A stretch of 38,406 nucleotides of DNA from positions 1 through 38,406 of the forward strand of contig CAYYJM010000024.1 in the NCBI GenBank assembly GCA_964471755.1, given 5' to 3'. Positions 25,923-34,490 of this stretch are shown piece after piece. A program made the position numbers and the translations under genes. This DNA is from CAYYJM01 sp964471755. Its GTDB lineage: Bacteria > Planctomycetota > Planctomycetia > Gemmatales > Gemmataceae. The notes below the pieces were generated by a model. It was given only the letters and a program-made list of their open reading frames with translations, was not told the DNA's origin and made no database searches. The number at the start of each line of letters is the position of its first letter. Position 1 is the stretch's first letter.

Positions 25923-28900
25923 ATGCCTGTCGCCACGGTGAAACCGGGCCCCGTCGATGCCAGCGTCCTGCGACGCCGCCTGGCCGCCGTGCGCGGTCGG
26001 CTGCGCCGGGTCCATCTCGTGCGCGGTCTCGGCTGGACCGTCGTCGCTCTGCTGCTGCCGCTGCTCGTCGCGAGCCTGCTCGATTTTCGCTGGCTGCTTC
26101 CCGCCCTGGTCCGTGCCCTGTTCCTGGTCGGCGCACTCATCGGCGGCGGGCTGCTCCTCCTGAACTACCTGATCCGGCCCCTGACGGCGAAGGCGGACGA
26201 CCTCAGCCTGGCACTGAAGATCGAGGAGAGCTACCCGGTCCTCAACGACTGCCTGGCCTCTACCATCGAGTTTCTCGATCGGGGAGCCGACGCTCCGGCC
26301 GGTGAATCGGAGGCGATGCGTCGGCTGGCCCTGCGCCAGACCTTGCAGAAGGCGGCCAGTTGCGATTTCTTCCGCATCATCGATGCTCGCGGCGTCCGCC
26401 TGGCCGGCCTGACCGGCGTCGCCGCCCTGGTCGCCGTCGTGGTTCTCGGCGTCTTCTACCCGGCTCAGGCCGCTACCGCCTTCGCCCGGCTGGCCGATCC
26501 GTTTGGCCGACACGACTGGCCGACGCAGACACAGTTGACCCTCGAGCCGCCACCACGCCGCCTCGCCCTGAACGAGGGGCTGGAGATCAAGGGGACCGTT
26601 CACGGCGTCATCCCGGCCGAGGCTCGCCTCTTCCTGCGGCCCGAGGGCTTTCCCGTTCGCGAGCAGGTCATCAAGATCGCGCAGCAGAGCGCGGGCGAGG
26701 GGCTCATCCTCGTTCGCCTGCCGGCCAGTGAGATTCCGCGTTCGTTCCGGTTCCACGTTCAGGCGGGTGATGCCGTCAGCGACGTGTTCGAGGTGGCCGT
26801 CCTGCCGCCGCCGGCCCTGGCCTTCCTCGACGGCAAGCCGTCGCCGCAAATTCGCCTCGACTACCCGGCCTACACCGACCTCCCCTCGCCGCGTTACCTG
26901 CCGCCGGGCATCGGCCACGTCGAGGCCATCGCCGGCACCCGGATCACCCTGCGCGGAGCGGCCGATCGACCGCTCCGGCGCGTCTGGATCGAGCCCTGGT
27001 CCGAGCCGCGTTTCGAGCAGCGCATCCCGATGCACCTCCTGCCGCTGACCGCTCCTCCGGGCGGATCGAGCCTGGAGGCCGTCCTGTCGCGCGTCGTCGG
27101 CCCGCTGCTCCAGCAGCCGGTCGAGGGCGTTCTCGGCGACGATGCCAAACGCTTCGAGGCGACCTTCCGTCCCTGGCTCGCCGGCGACTATCTCCTGCAC
27201 CTGGAGGACGACACCGGCCTGCGCGGCAGTCGCTCCTTCGAGCTGCGCCTTCGGCCCGATCCGGCTCCGCTGGTGGTTCTCGAACGCCCCTCCGCCGGTC
27301 GGAACCTGCTCCTGGCCCTGCCTGCGGCCAGTATCCCGATCGAGGTTCTGATCGAGGACAGCACCTTCGCCATCCGCAGCGCGTTCCTGCGCTACCGGAC
27401 GCACCGCGACGAGCCGCCGCGAACGATGCTCCTCTACAGTGAGGGGCTCGCCCGCCGTGAGATCGGCCAGGCGGCCGGCCCGGCCGTGGCGGTCGCTCCG
27501 CCGCACTTCCGCCCGACGCGGCTGGAGGTCGAGCATCTGCTGTCCCTGAAGCGCATCACCCATCCCGATGGTTCGCCCCTCAAGGGGGGCGACTCGGTCT
27601 TCCTGGAGGGCTGTGCCGATGACTTCGACACGGTCAATCCCCACAAGGAGGCCGGCACCAGCGGCGTGGTCGAGATCCGCATCGTCGATCGCAACCGGCT
27701 GGACCTGGCCCTCAACGAGGAGCAGGCCCGGATTCATCAGGAATTGCTCCGCCAGCGTGAGAAGCAGCGCGATCTCCTCAGGACGGTTCGCGACCTGAAG
27801 ACGAAGGTCGAGAAGGGCCAGAAGCTGACGCCCGAGGAGCAGCGCGACCTGACCGAGGTCGAACGGCAGCAGGGGGCCATCCAGGAACGAATCGGCACGC
27901 CTCGTCAGGGGATGCGGGCCGACGTGGCGAAGTTGCTGGAGACGCTCGACCAGAACGGCTTGCAGAAGTCGGCGGCCCAGGAGCGGCTGAGCGACATCGA
28001 GAAGGAACTGGATCGGATCGCCACCAATGAGCTACCGAAGGTTCAGGCGGCCCTGACCGAGGCCCGCAAGGCTCAGGAGCGGGCCGAGAATCCGATGAAC
28101 CGCAGGGACGCCGGCGACAAACTCCGCCGGGAGGCTCAGGGCAAACTCGACCGGGCCGACGCTCTGAAGCGCAACGATCCCGGTGCCCTGGAGAAGGCGG
28201 CCGAGAAACTCCAGCAGCAGGCCCGCGAAGCCGAGGCCAAAGGGAGCCTGGACCGATCCCAGGACCTCCAGACCGAGGCAGCCCAGCTTCGTCAGCAGGC
28301 CCGGGATCTCCAGAAGAATCCCGTCAATCCCGACGCCAAGGCGACGAAGGAGGAGATCGCCCGGCTGGAACAGCAGGCCCGTGAACTGAATGAGGCGGCC
28401 GACCGGCTGGAGGGCCAGCCGATGCTCACCCGCGAGGAGGCCACCCAGAAGAACCTGGGCGACGCCCGACAGAGCCAGGAGGAGATCGAGCGAACCCTCA
28501 CCGACCTGCTCGCCCGCCTGGAACCCTGGAGCAGCGACCGCGAGCTGAAGGGCGAGGCGAACAAGCTGTTGCAGGAACAGAAGGATCTGATCCAGAAGGC
28601 CCAGGATCTGGACCGTCAGGGGCTCGAAGGCCAGCATCCGGATCGGCTCACCTCCGGTCAGAAGATCGACCTGCGCAACCTGGCCGAGGAGCAACAACGC
28701 CTGGAACGGCGGACCAGCGAACTGGTGGAGAAGATCAAGAACGTGGCCGAGGAGCGCGGCAAGAAAGATCCCGAACGAGCGGCGGAACTCCGTCAGGCGG
28801 CCGAGCAGGCCCAGAAGGACAACATCGCCGGCAAGATGCAGGACGCTCGCCGTGAGATCGACGCCAACCACCTGAGCCGGGCGCGCGATCAGCAGCGTGC

Positions 28901-30053
28901 CGCGGCCGCCGCCCTGGAGAAGGCGCTCAAGAATCTGGACGAACGCCGCGAGGACAAGTTCGATCGCCTGGCGAAGAAGCTCCGCGAAACCGAGCAGCAG
29001 CTGGAGAAACTTCAGGACGATCTGGAACGACTCAAGAAGCAACGGCAGGCGGCCGAGAAGATCGCTGATCCCGGCCAGCGTGAGCAGGAGTTGCAGCGTC
29101 TACGGCAAGAGCAAGAACAGCTTCGGGCGAAGGGCCAGGAGGTGGCCCGGGAACTGGCCCGGCTGCGCAACCAGGGCGGCGCTCGCGGCCTCGAAAACGC
29201 GCAGCGGAACCTCGAAGAAGCCGTCAAGCAGTTGCAGCGTCGCGAGGACGAGCAGGCCGCGAACGAGGCCCTCGACCGGATCGAGGAGGCCCGCCAGGAG
29301 GTGCAGGAATCGCGCGAGCAGACGCAGGAGGAACTCGCCCGCGAACAGCTCATCCGTGTCATGGACGTACTCAAGAACCTGAAGGAGCGGCAGGACGGCC
29401 TGACGGCCGAGGCGAAGCGAATCCAGGAGCGACTGCGGCAGGAGCCGACCGCGCGATCGCTGCGAACGAGCCTGTCCCGGCTGGCCGACGCTCAGAAGGG
29501 CCTGGCCAACGAGACGGTCGCGGTGTCGAGCCGTGACCTGAACAATGCTCCGGTCTTCGCGCGCATGGTCCAGCGTGCCTCCGAGGCGATGGTCCAGGCC
29601 GGCGAGCGGGCGGTGGAACTGGCCCGACTGAACGCCCAGAAGCTGCCGCCGTTGCCCGATGCGGATCTGGGCCGCTGGCAGGACCTGGCCGCCCGACGTC
29701 TGGAGCAGGTCCTCAAGGCGGTCAAGGAGGAGGTGGACGCTCCACAATTGAGCGCCCCGGCCGAGGGCGGTGGCGAGGGGCCCGCTCCGGGCGATCATCT
29801 GCCGCCGCTAGCCCAACTGAAGCTGCTCAAGGTCCTGGAAGGCGACGTTCGCCAGCAACTGCTCGACTTCAAGCGCGAGCATCCCGACCTGACCCGACTC
29901 GACGAGAAGGGGCTGGCCCGGCTTCAATCCCTGCTCCGTCAGCGTCAGGACGTTCGCGAACTGTTCGACGACCTGAACCGGCCCGGCGACGAGCCCGCGC
30001 CGCCCGCGGCACAACCCGAACCGGAAGCGAAGCCCGAAGGAGCCAGGCCGTGA
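25923..30053 (+). CDS. Giant membrane-anchored coiled-coil protein (DUF4175-like)
   Basis: The 1376-residue protein has two N-terminal membrane helices (about 38-88) and another at about 155-175. An extracytoplasmic beta-rich region (about 190-580) follows, then roughly 600 residues of Gln/Glu/Arg/Lys/Leu-rich coiled coil (about 590-1230) with repeated LRQEAQ- and EEQQRLERR-like heptads, and a Pro/Glu-rich tail. The layout matches large DUF4175-type proteins found beside BatA/VWA genes. GGAGG lies seven bases before the ATG. The end overlaps the next gene's start (GTGA). The coiled coil, if extended, could reach tens of nanometres across the envelope, so a structural or tethering role is plausible. 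No enzyme motif seen. Confidence 0.88.
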   Translation: MPVATVKPGPVDASVLRRRLAAVRGRLRRVHLVRGLGWTVVALLLPLLVASLLDFRWLLPALVRALFLVGALIGGGLLLLNYLIRPLTAKADDLSLALKIEESYPVLNDCLASTIEFLDRGADAPAGESEAMRRLALRQTLQKAASCDFFRIIDARGVRLAGLTGVAALVAVVVLGVFYPAQAATAFARLADPFGRHDWPTQTQLTLEPPPRRLALNEGLEIKGTVHGVIPAEARLFLRPEGFPVREQVIKIAQQSAGEGLILVRLPASEIPRSFRFHVQAGDAVSDVFEVAVLPPPALAFLDGKPSPQIRLDYPAYTDLPSPRYLPPGIGHVEAIAGTRITLRGAADRPLRRVWIEPWSEPRFEQRIPMHLLPLTAPPGGSSLEAVLSRVVGPLLQQPVEGVLGDDAKRFEATFRPWLAGDYLLHLEDDTGLRGSRSFELRLRPDPAPLVVLERPSAGRNLLLALPAASIPIEVLIEDSTFAIRSAFLRYRTHRDEPPRTMLLYSEGLARREIGQAAGPAVAVAPPHFRPTRLEVEHLLSLKRITHPDGSPLKGGDSVFLEGCADDFDTVNPHKEAGTSGVVEIRIVDRNRLDLALNEEQARIHQELLRQREKQRDLLRTVRDLKTKVEKGQKLTPEEQRDLTEVERQQGAIQERIGTPRQGMRADVAKLLETLDQNGLQKSAAQERLSDIEKELDRIATNELPKVQAALTEARKAQERAENPMNRRDAGDKLRREAQGKLDRADALKRNDPGALEKAAEKLQQQAREAEAKGSLDRSQDLQTEAAQLRQQARDLQKNPVNPDAKATKEEIARLEQQARELNEAADRLEGQPMLTREEATQKNLGDARQSQEEIERTLTDLLARLEPWSSDRELKGEANKLLQEQKDLIQKAQDLDRQGLEGQHPDRLTSGQKIDLRNLAEEQQRLERRTSELVEKIKNVAEERGKKDPERAAELRQAAEQAQKDNIAGKMQDARREIDANHLSRARDQQRAAAAALEKALKNLDERREDKFDRLAKKLRETEQQLEKLQDDLERLKKQRQAAEKIADPGQREQELQRLRQEQEQLRAKGQEVARELARLRNQGGARGLENAQRNLEEAVKQLQRREDEQAANEALDRIEEARQEVQESREQTQEELAREQLIRVMDVLKNLKERQDGLTAEAKRIQERLRQEPTARSLRTSLSRLADAQKGLANETVAVSSRDLNNAPVFARMVQRASEAMVQAGERAVELARLNAQKLPPLPDADLGRWQDLAARRLEQVLKAVKEEVDAPQLSAPAEGGGEGPAPGDHLPPLAQLKLLKVLEGDVRQQLLDFKREHPDLTRLDEKGLARLQSLLRQRQDVRELFDDLNRPGDEPAPPAAQPEPEAKPEGARP

Positions 30054-30967
30054 TCCATCGCTTGCTGCTGATCGCATTGACCCTGAGCGTCCTGGCCACG
30101 AGCGCCGGCATCGCTCAGGATCCCGCCGAGCCGGGCGAACCGCTGCATCTGAAGAAGAAAAAGAAGCCGGACGCCCCCGAGAAGGTCGAGCCGAAGAAGG
30201 ACGATGCGCCGAAGGACACGGCCCGGAAGGAGGATCCGAAGGAGCCGGCCAAGGAGCCGCCCATCGTCGATCCGGTCACGGCCGCGGAGAACGAGAAGGA
30301 ACTGCTCGAACGGATCGCCCGGAACATGCGCCGGGTCGAGGACCAACTGCTCAACAAGGAACTGACCGAGGCCACCGTCCAGATCGAGGACGACATCCTC
30401 AAGGATCTCGACTCCCTGATCAAGAAGACCGAGAACGACCAGAACGGCGGCGGCGGCGGTGGTGGCGGCGAGAATAATCAGGAGAAGCAGGATGGCCAGG
30501 ACGGCCAGGACAATCAGGAGAAGCAGAACATGGGGCAGGGCGGCCAGGGCCAGTCCGGCGGCAGCATGACCCGGAGCGGTGGCTCGAACCGACCGAAGGG
30601 CAAGGGGACCGCGAATCGCCAGAAGGGCCAGGGAACCTCGGGCCGGCAGAAGACCGGGCCGGGGCAGAAGCAGCAGGCGAAGAACCAGCCCGGTTCCGGC
30701 AGCGGTGGCAAGCAGACTCCGGGCCAGCAGGGCATGAATCCGGGCCAGACTCCCAATCCCAACCCGATGGGCCTGGGCAACACGCCCGATCCGAAGACGC
30801 CACCGGATCGGACGGCCGATCTGTACAAGGACGTCTGGGGCCATCTCCCCGAGACGGTGCGGGCTCAGATGAACGCCTACGCCGGCAAGGAGGAGTACAT
30901 GCAGAAACACCGCGACCTGATCAAGCAGTACTACCGCATGCTCGCCGAGCAGGGCAGCAAGAAGTGA
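30050..30967 (+). CDS. Secreted low-complexity Gly/Gln/Lys-rich protein
   Basis: The 305-residue product starts at a GTG that overlaps the previous stop (GTGA) and follows GAAGGAG. It has a clear signal peptide (about 1-22, ending SAGIAQ) and a Lys/Glu/Pro-rich stretch (30-75). A helical domain follows (about 78-128, ENEKELLERIARNMRRVEDQL). The long disordered linker (about 130-250) has an eight-Gly run and repeats of GQ, QDG and KG. A conserved-looking end (about 258-305, YKDVWGHLPETVRAQMNAY) completes it. The two folded ends joined by a flexible linker suggest a bridging partner of the upstream coiled-coil protein. The C-terminal motif is familiar from planctomycete operons of this type but has no assigned function. 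Confidence 0.8.
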   Translation: MIHRLLLIALTLSVLATSAGIAQDPAEPGEPLHLKKKKKPDAPEKVEPKKDDAPKDTARKEDPKEPAKEPPIVDPVTAAENEKELLERIARNMRRVEDQLLNKELTEATVQIEDDILKDLDSLIKKTENDQNGGGGGGGGENNQEKQDGQDGQDNQEKQNMGQGGQGQSGGSMTRSGGSNRPKGKGTANRQKGQGTSGRQKTGPGQKQQAKNQPGSGSGGKQTPGQQGMNPGQTPNPNPMGLGNTPDPKTPPDRTADLYKDVWGHLPETVRAQMNAYAGKEEYMQKHRDLIKQYYRMLAEQGSKK

Positions 30968-30976
30968 GGTGATGCC

Positions 30977-32101
30977 ATGTTCGATCGCCGTCGCTTCCTG
31001 GCCGGAGTCGTGCCGGGTGCCCTGGGTGTGACCGGGGCCGCCCTGGCCTTTCCCGCCCTGCTCGATGGCCCGAAGGAAGGAGCCCTGCCCGACGGTTCCG
31101 CCTCGCGCGACATGATCAACCAGCGAACCGACGAGGCCATCGAGCGCGGCCTGATCTTCCTGGCCACCAATCGGCACCGCGACGGAGCGTTCGGCACCGG
31201 CGTCCACACGGGCAACACGGCCATCACCAGCCTGGCCGCGCTCGCCTTCATGGCCGGCGGGCACATGCCCAATCGCGGACAGTATGGCCGGGTCATCACC
31301 GACGCTCTCCGCTTCGTCCTTTCGCAGGAGAACCGTGAGCGGAACCAACCCGGCTACCTGTACAACCCCGATTCGACCAAGCACGGGCCGATGTACGGCC
31401 ACGGTTTCGCCACGCTCTTCCTGGCCGAGGTGTCCGGTCAGGTCCACGACCGGCAGCTGCGCGAGCGCGTCCGGACGGTTCTCGAGCGGGCCGTCAAGCT
31501 GATCCTCCGGAGCCAGAACATCGAGGGGGGCTGGCGTTACACGCCGAACAGTCACGAGGCCGATCTGTCGGTGACGATCTGCCAGATCATGGCCCTGCGA
31601 GCGGCCCGGAACGCCGGCTTCGACGTGCCCAAGAGCAAGGTTGACAAGTGCGTCACCTACGTCAAGCGCTGCCAGGACAAGCGGCAGGGCTGGTTTCGCT
31701 ACATGCTCCAGGGAGCCGGCGGCGGTGGTGTACAGGCCTTCGCCCGGACGGCGGCCGGCGTCGCCGCCCTGCACTCGGCCGGCATCTACGAGGGCCCTGA
31801 GGTCGAGGCCGGCGTCCGCTTTCTCCGCCAGCAGAAACCGACCGGCATGGGGGCCCAGGGCTTCCTCGCCCGTCCCGACATGCACTACTTCTACGGCCAC
31901 TACTACGCCACCCAGGTCATGTGGACCACCGGCGGCGAGACCTGGGCCGAGTGGTTCCCCATGATCCGGGACGAACTCCTCGGCACGCAGCAGCGGAACA
32001 CGGGTTCCTGGCAGGATCAGATCTGCTCGCACTACGCCACGGCCATGGCCCTGCTGATCCTCCAGGTGCCCAACAACTACCTGACCATCTTCCAGAAATG
32101 A
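30977..32101 (+). CDS. Tat-exported alpha/alpha-toroid protein (prenyltransferase/squalene-cyclase fold)
   Basis: The 374-residue protein opens with a twin-arginine signal (FDRRRFLAG followed by a hydrophobic stretch). The body consists of repeated helix pairs with Q/N-x-x-G-x-W/F-type turns: FLATNRHRDGAFG, LRSQNIEGGWRY, CQDKRQGWFRY and FLRQQKPTGMG. This marks the six-hairpin toroid shared by terpene cyclases and protein prenyltransferases. The DxDD motif of squalene-hopene cyclases is not seen, so enzymatic cyclisation is unlikely and the fold may serve in binding. It starts nine bases after the previous stop and overlaps the next start (ATGA). Exported in folded form, it probably joins the operon's envelope complex. 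Confidence 0.85.
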   Translation: MFDRRRFLAGVVPGALGVTGAALAFPALLDGPKEGALPDGSASRDMINQRTDEAIERGLIFLATNRHRDGAFGTGVHTGNTAITSLAALAFMAGGHMPNRGQYGRVITDALRFVLSQENRERNQPGYLYNPDSTKHGPMYGHGFATLFLAEVSGQVHDRQLRERVRTVLERAVKLILRSQNIEGGWRYTPNSHEADLSVTICQIMALRAARNAGFDVPKSKVDKCVTYVKRCQDKRQGWFRYMLQGAGGGGVQAFARTAAGVAALHSAGIYEGPEVEAGVRFLRQQKPTGMGAQGFLARPDMHYFYGHYYATQVMWTTGGETWAEWFPMIRDELLGTQQRNTGSWQDQICSHYATAMALLILQVPNNYLTIFQK

Positions 32102-33336
32102 GCCGCGTGCGTCGATTTCTTCTCGGACTCCTGATCGCCCTCCTGGCGGGGCCCTTCGGGCAGAGCGCCCCGGAGACGCCACGCTTCGAGGTGTCCACGA
32201 CGAATGGGATCGCCACCGGGACGCTCCGCGCCCTGGCGGACGACGGCACGCTGGAGATCGACGCCGACAAGCGGACGACCTTCGGCCCGCCGACCTGGTA
32301 CGCTCTCCGCGTCGTCGGCCCGGCCCAGCAGGGATTCCCGCAGGGGCTGCACCTCGTCACCACGGCCGGCGATCACATCCCCGTGAGTCGGCCGCGAATC
32401 GACAACGATCGTCTGATCTTCGAGCATCCCGACCTCGACGGCGACAAGCCCAGTTCACTGGCCCTGGGAGCGGTCAGCCTCCTGTGGTGGGATGCTCCGG
32501 TCCAGTCGAACGCCGAGGTACTCCAGCGGCGGCTGCTCCGGGAGTCGCGCAAGGAGGATCTCGTCCTGCTCCACAATGGCGATCGTGTCACTGGCGTTCC
32601 GACCCGGCTCGATGCCTTTCGGCTGACCCTCCAGGCCGAGAACGGCGACCGTGCGCTGGACCTCAAACAGGTCGCCTGCCTGGCCCTGAACAGCGATCTG
32701 GCCGAGAAGCTCCGGCCCGAAGGCCGCTACTATCAGGTGGTTTTCTCCACTGGCGATGCGAACGAGCAGGGAGCGAACCCCACTCGCCTGGCCCTGGCCA
32801 CCCTGACCAGCGATGGTCAGACTCTGGGCGGTCAGACGCTCTTCGGCGCGACCCTGCGAATTCCCCTGAATCGGGTGCTGGCCGTCGATGTCCTGCAAGG
32901 TCCGGCCGACTACCTGACCGATCGAAAGCCCTCGGCCACGACCCAGACGCCCTATCTCGATCTGCGCTGGCCGCTGGGGATCGACAGCACCCCGACGGAC
33001 CGGGATCTCCGCGTCGGTGAGGGCGTCTTCGCTCGCGGCCTGGGCCTGGCCGCCGGCACGTCGGTGACGTATCCGCTCGACGGCAAGTACCGTCGTTTCG
33101 AGGCGACCGTCGGTCTCGATCCGCGCTCCGGCCGTGAGGGAGCCGTTCGCCTGGAGATCCGCCGTGATGGCAAGCCGGTGACACTGGAAGCGCCCGACCT
33201 GATCGGTGCGGCCACGCTCCGCAAGCTGGCCGTGGACATAACCGATGTCAAGGAACTGACACTGGCCGTCCGTCCCGGCAAGCGCGGTCCGGTCCAGGGA
33301 CACGTCAACTGGATCGAGGCTCGGCTGGTGAAATGA
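32098..33336 (+). CDS. Secreted protein with C-terminal NPCBM-like carbohydrate-binding domain
   Basis: The 412-residue product has a signal peptide (about 4-24) and a beta-rich N-terminal half (about 28-250) containing a short repeat-like region. The C-terminal domain (about 285-412) matches NPCBM, the novel putative carbohydrate-binding module: DRDLRVGEGVFARGLGLAAGTSVTYPLDGKYRRFEATVGLD, then an RDGKPV strand and a final HVNWIEARLV. The ATG overlaps the preceding stop, and its own stop overlaps the surE start, so both neighbours are translationally coupled. Binding of an envelope or extracellular glycan is the likely role of the end domain. The front half is unrecognised. Confidence 0.8.
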   Translation: MSRVRRFLLGLLIALLAGPFGQSAPETPRFEVSTTNGIATGTLRALADDGTLEIDADKRTTFGPPTWYALRVVGPAQQGFPQGLHLVTTAGDHIPVSRPRIDNDRLIFEHPDLDGDKPSSLALGAVSLLWWDAPVQSNAEVLQRRLLRESRKEDLVLLHNGDRVTGVPTRLDAFRLTLQAENGDRALDLKQVACLALNSDLAEKLRPEGRYYQVVFSTGDANEQGANPTRLALATLTSDGQTLGGQTLFGATLRIPLNRVLAVDVLQGPADYLTDRKPSATTQTPYLDLRWPLGIDSTPTDRDLRVGEGVFARGLGLAAGTSVTYPLDGKYRRFEATVGLDPRSGREGAVRLEIRRDGKPVTLEAPDLIGAATLRKLAVDITDVKELTLAVRPGKRGPVQGHVNWIEARLVK

Positions 33337-34040
33337 TCCTGCTCCTGACCAATGACGACGGCATCGAGGCTCCGGGCCTGGCCGCCCTGGAACAGGCGGC
33401 CGGGCCACTCGGCGAGGTCTGGATCGTCGCGCCGGATCGCGGCTACTCGAACTGTGGCCATCAGGTCACGACCCATGCTCCGTTGCGTGTTCATGCGCTC
33501 GGTCCACGGCGATACAGGGTCGAGGGCACGCCGGCCGACTGTGTTCGCCTGGCCGTCCACGGCCTGGTTCCGCGGCCGACGTGGGTTCTCTCCGGCATCA
33601 ACGCGGGCGGCAATCTGGGCGTGGACGTCTATCATTCCGGCACCGTGGCCGCCGTTCGCGAGGCCGCCTTTCATGGCTGGGCCGGGGCCGCCTTTTCCCA
33701 GTATCGCCGGCGAGATCGGACCTTCGACTGGCCGCGAGCGTCGCGGTGGGTGGCGAACCTGCTACCGACCTTGCTGGCCGAGCCGCTGGGTCGAGGGACC
33801 TTCTGGAACGTGAACCTGCCGCATCTCGATCCGGAGGCTCCGGACCCCGACACGGTTCGCTGCCCGGTGGACTCCAGTCCCTTGCCGCTGGCCTATCGGG
33901 AGGATGAGACCGGCTGGGTCTACGCGGGCGACTACCATACCCGACCACGGCTTCCCGAGCGCGATGTTGCCGTCTGTTTCGGCGGCCGGATTTCCGTGTC
34001 GCTGCTGGGCCTCGATCCAACCCATCGGGGAGCCACGTAG
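33333..34040 (+). CDS. surE: 5'/3'-nucleotidase SurE
   Basis: The 235-residue enzyme has all SurE active-site elements. NDDG gives metal ligands Asp8 and Asp9, Ser39 lies in APDRGYSNCG, and Asn90 in SGINAGGN, with HSGTVAAVREA following. SurE releases phosphate from nucleoside monophosphates and is linked to stationary-phase survival. Length is typical, at slightly under 250. Its ATG overlaps the stop of the NPCBM-like gene, making it the last gene of the long operon. Its presence there may be by transcript only. A gene-free interval of 450 bases follows. Confidence 0.95.
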   Translation: MILLLTNDDGIEAPGLAALEQAAGPLGEVWIVAPDRGYSNCGHQVTTHAPLRVHALGPRRYRVEGTPADCVRLAVHGLVPRPTWVLSGINAGGNLGVDVYHSGTVAAVREAAFHGWAGAAFSQYRRRDRTFDWPRASRWVANLLPTLLAEPLGRGTFWNVNLPHLDPEAPDPDTVRCPVDSSPLPLAYREDETGWVYAGDYHTRPRLPERDVAVCFGGRISVSLLGLDPTHRGAT

Positions 34041-34056
34041 TTGCCAATGCAGGGTG

Positions 34057-34067
34057 GGCGGGAGCGC
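34057..34067 (+). repeat. 11-bp direct repeat, left copy
   Basis: GGCGGGAGCGC, repeated exactly at 34370-34380. The pair frames about 300 bases that include the inverted-repeat element, as target-site or boundary repeats would, though the flanks differ. Confidence 0.4.
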
Positions 34068-34218
34068 TGTCGATTATCCACAACTCGCAAACCGCTACGA
34101 AATAAGGTGTTCGTCGGAATTGAACGGATGGCCACCACGTCACGAAACACTCTGAAAAAGAGGGTTTCCGCTGGCAGTGAACATCCGCTTCCAGAAGTTG
34201 TGTATAAATGAGAGGCTG

Positions 34219-34357
34219 CACGGAAAGCCCCTCGCCCCGGTACTCCGGGGAGAGGGGTTGGGGTGAGGGGTCTTCGTTTTCGCTGGTTTCGTAGGCATTC
34301 CCCCTCACCCCAACCCTCTCCCCCGGAGTACCGGGGGCGAGGGAGCCGCTTTCCGTG
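34219..34357. repeat. Large near-perfect inverted repeat (REP/MITE-like palindrome)
   Basis: The left arm (34219-34270) and right arm (34301-34357) are reverse complements over roughly 50 bases with a few single-base differences and short insertions. They share CACGGAAAG/CTTTCCGTG ends and a core built of CCTCACCCCAACC and CTCCCCCGGAGTACCGG. The loop is 30 bases, with no coding potential. Palindromes with this core are familiar from intergenic spaces of several high-GC genomes (from memory). It probably also ends transcription from surE. Confidence 0.75.
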
Positions 34358-34369
34358 TAGTCTCTGACA

Positions 34370-34380
34370 GGCGGGAGCGC
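34370..34380 (+). repeat. 11-bp direct repeat, right copy
   Basis: Exact copy of the repeat at 34057-34067, placed 13 bases after the inverted-repeat element. Confidence 0.4.
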
Positions 34381-34490
34381 CGCGCTACTAGATCTAGCGA
34401 CTACGGGGAGGCACTCGGTGGAGACTTGTGTCCTCCCCCCGGGCCGGATACTCTGTCGGAGTCCCATCTTTCGTCCGGGAGATCGCTGTC

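Larger units (their letters stand above)
34041..34490. other. Gene-free interval after surE
   Basis: No credible gene. It is clearly richer in A/T at 34070-34215 than the rest of the window. It holds an 11-bp direct repeat (34057-34067 and 34370-34380) enclosing a large inverted repeat at 34219-34357. The interval ends with the ribosome binding site GGGAG of the next gene. Short open frames here carry no signal peptide or family motif. Confidence 0.7.

Noticed and set aside
30453..30760. Gly/Gln-rich repeats in the secreted protein considered as a DNA repeat array or CRISPR
   Set aside because: Repeats are irregular at DNA level, in frame and lie inside a gene with signal peptide and folded ends.
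29945..32182. 745-codon open frame antisense to three operon genes
   Set aside because: It crosses three well-supported sense genes joined by start/stop overlaps; its hydrophobic run comes from the reverse of a Lys/Glu-rich coding stretch.
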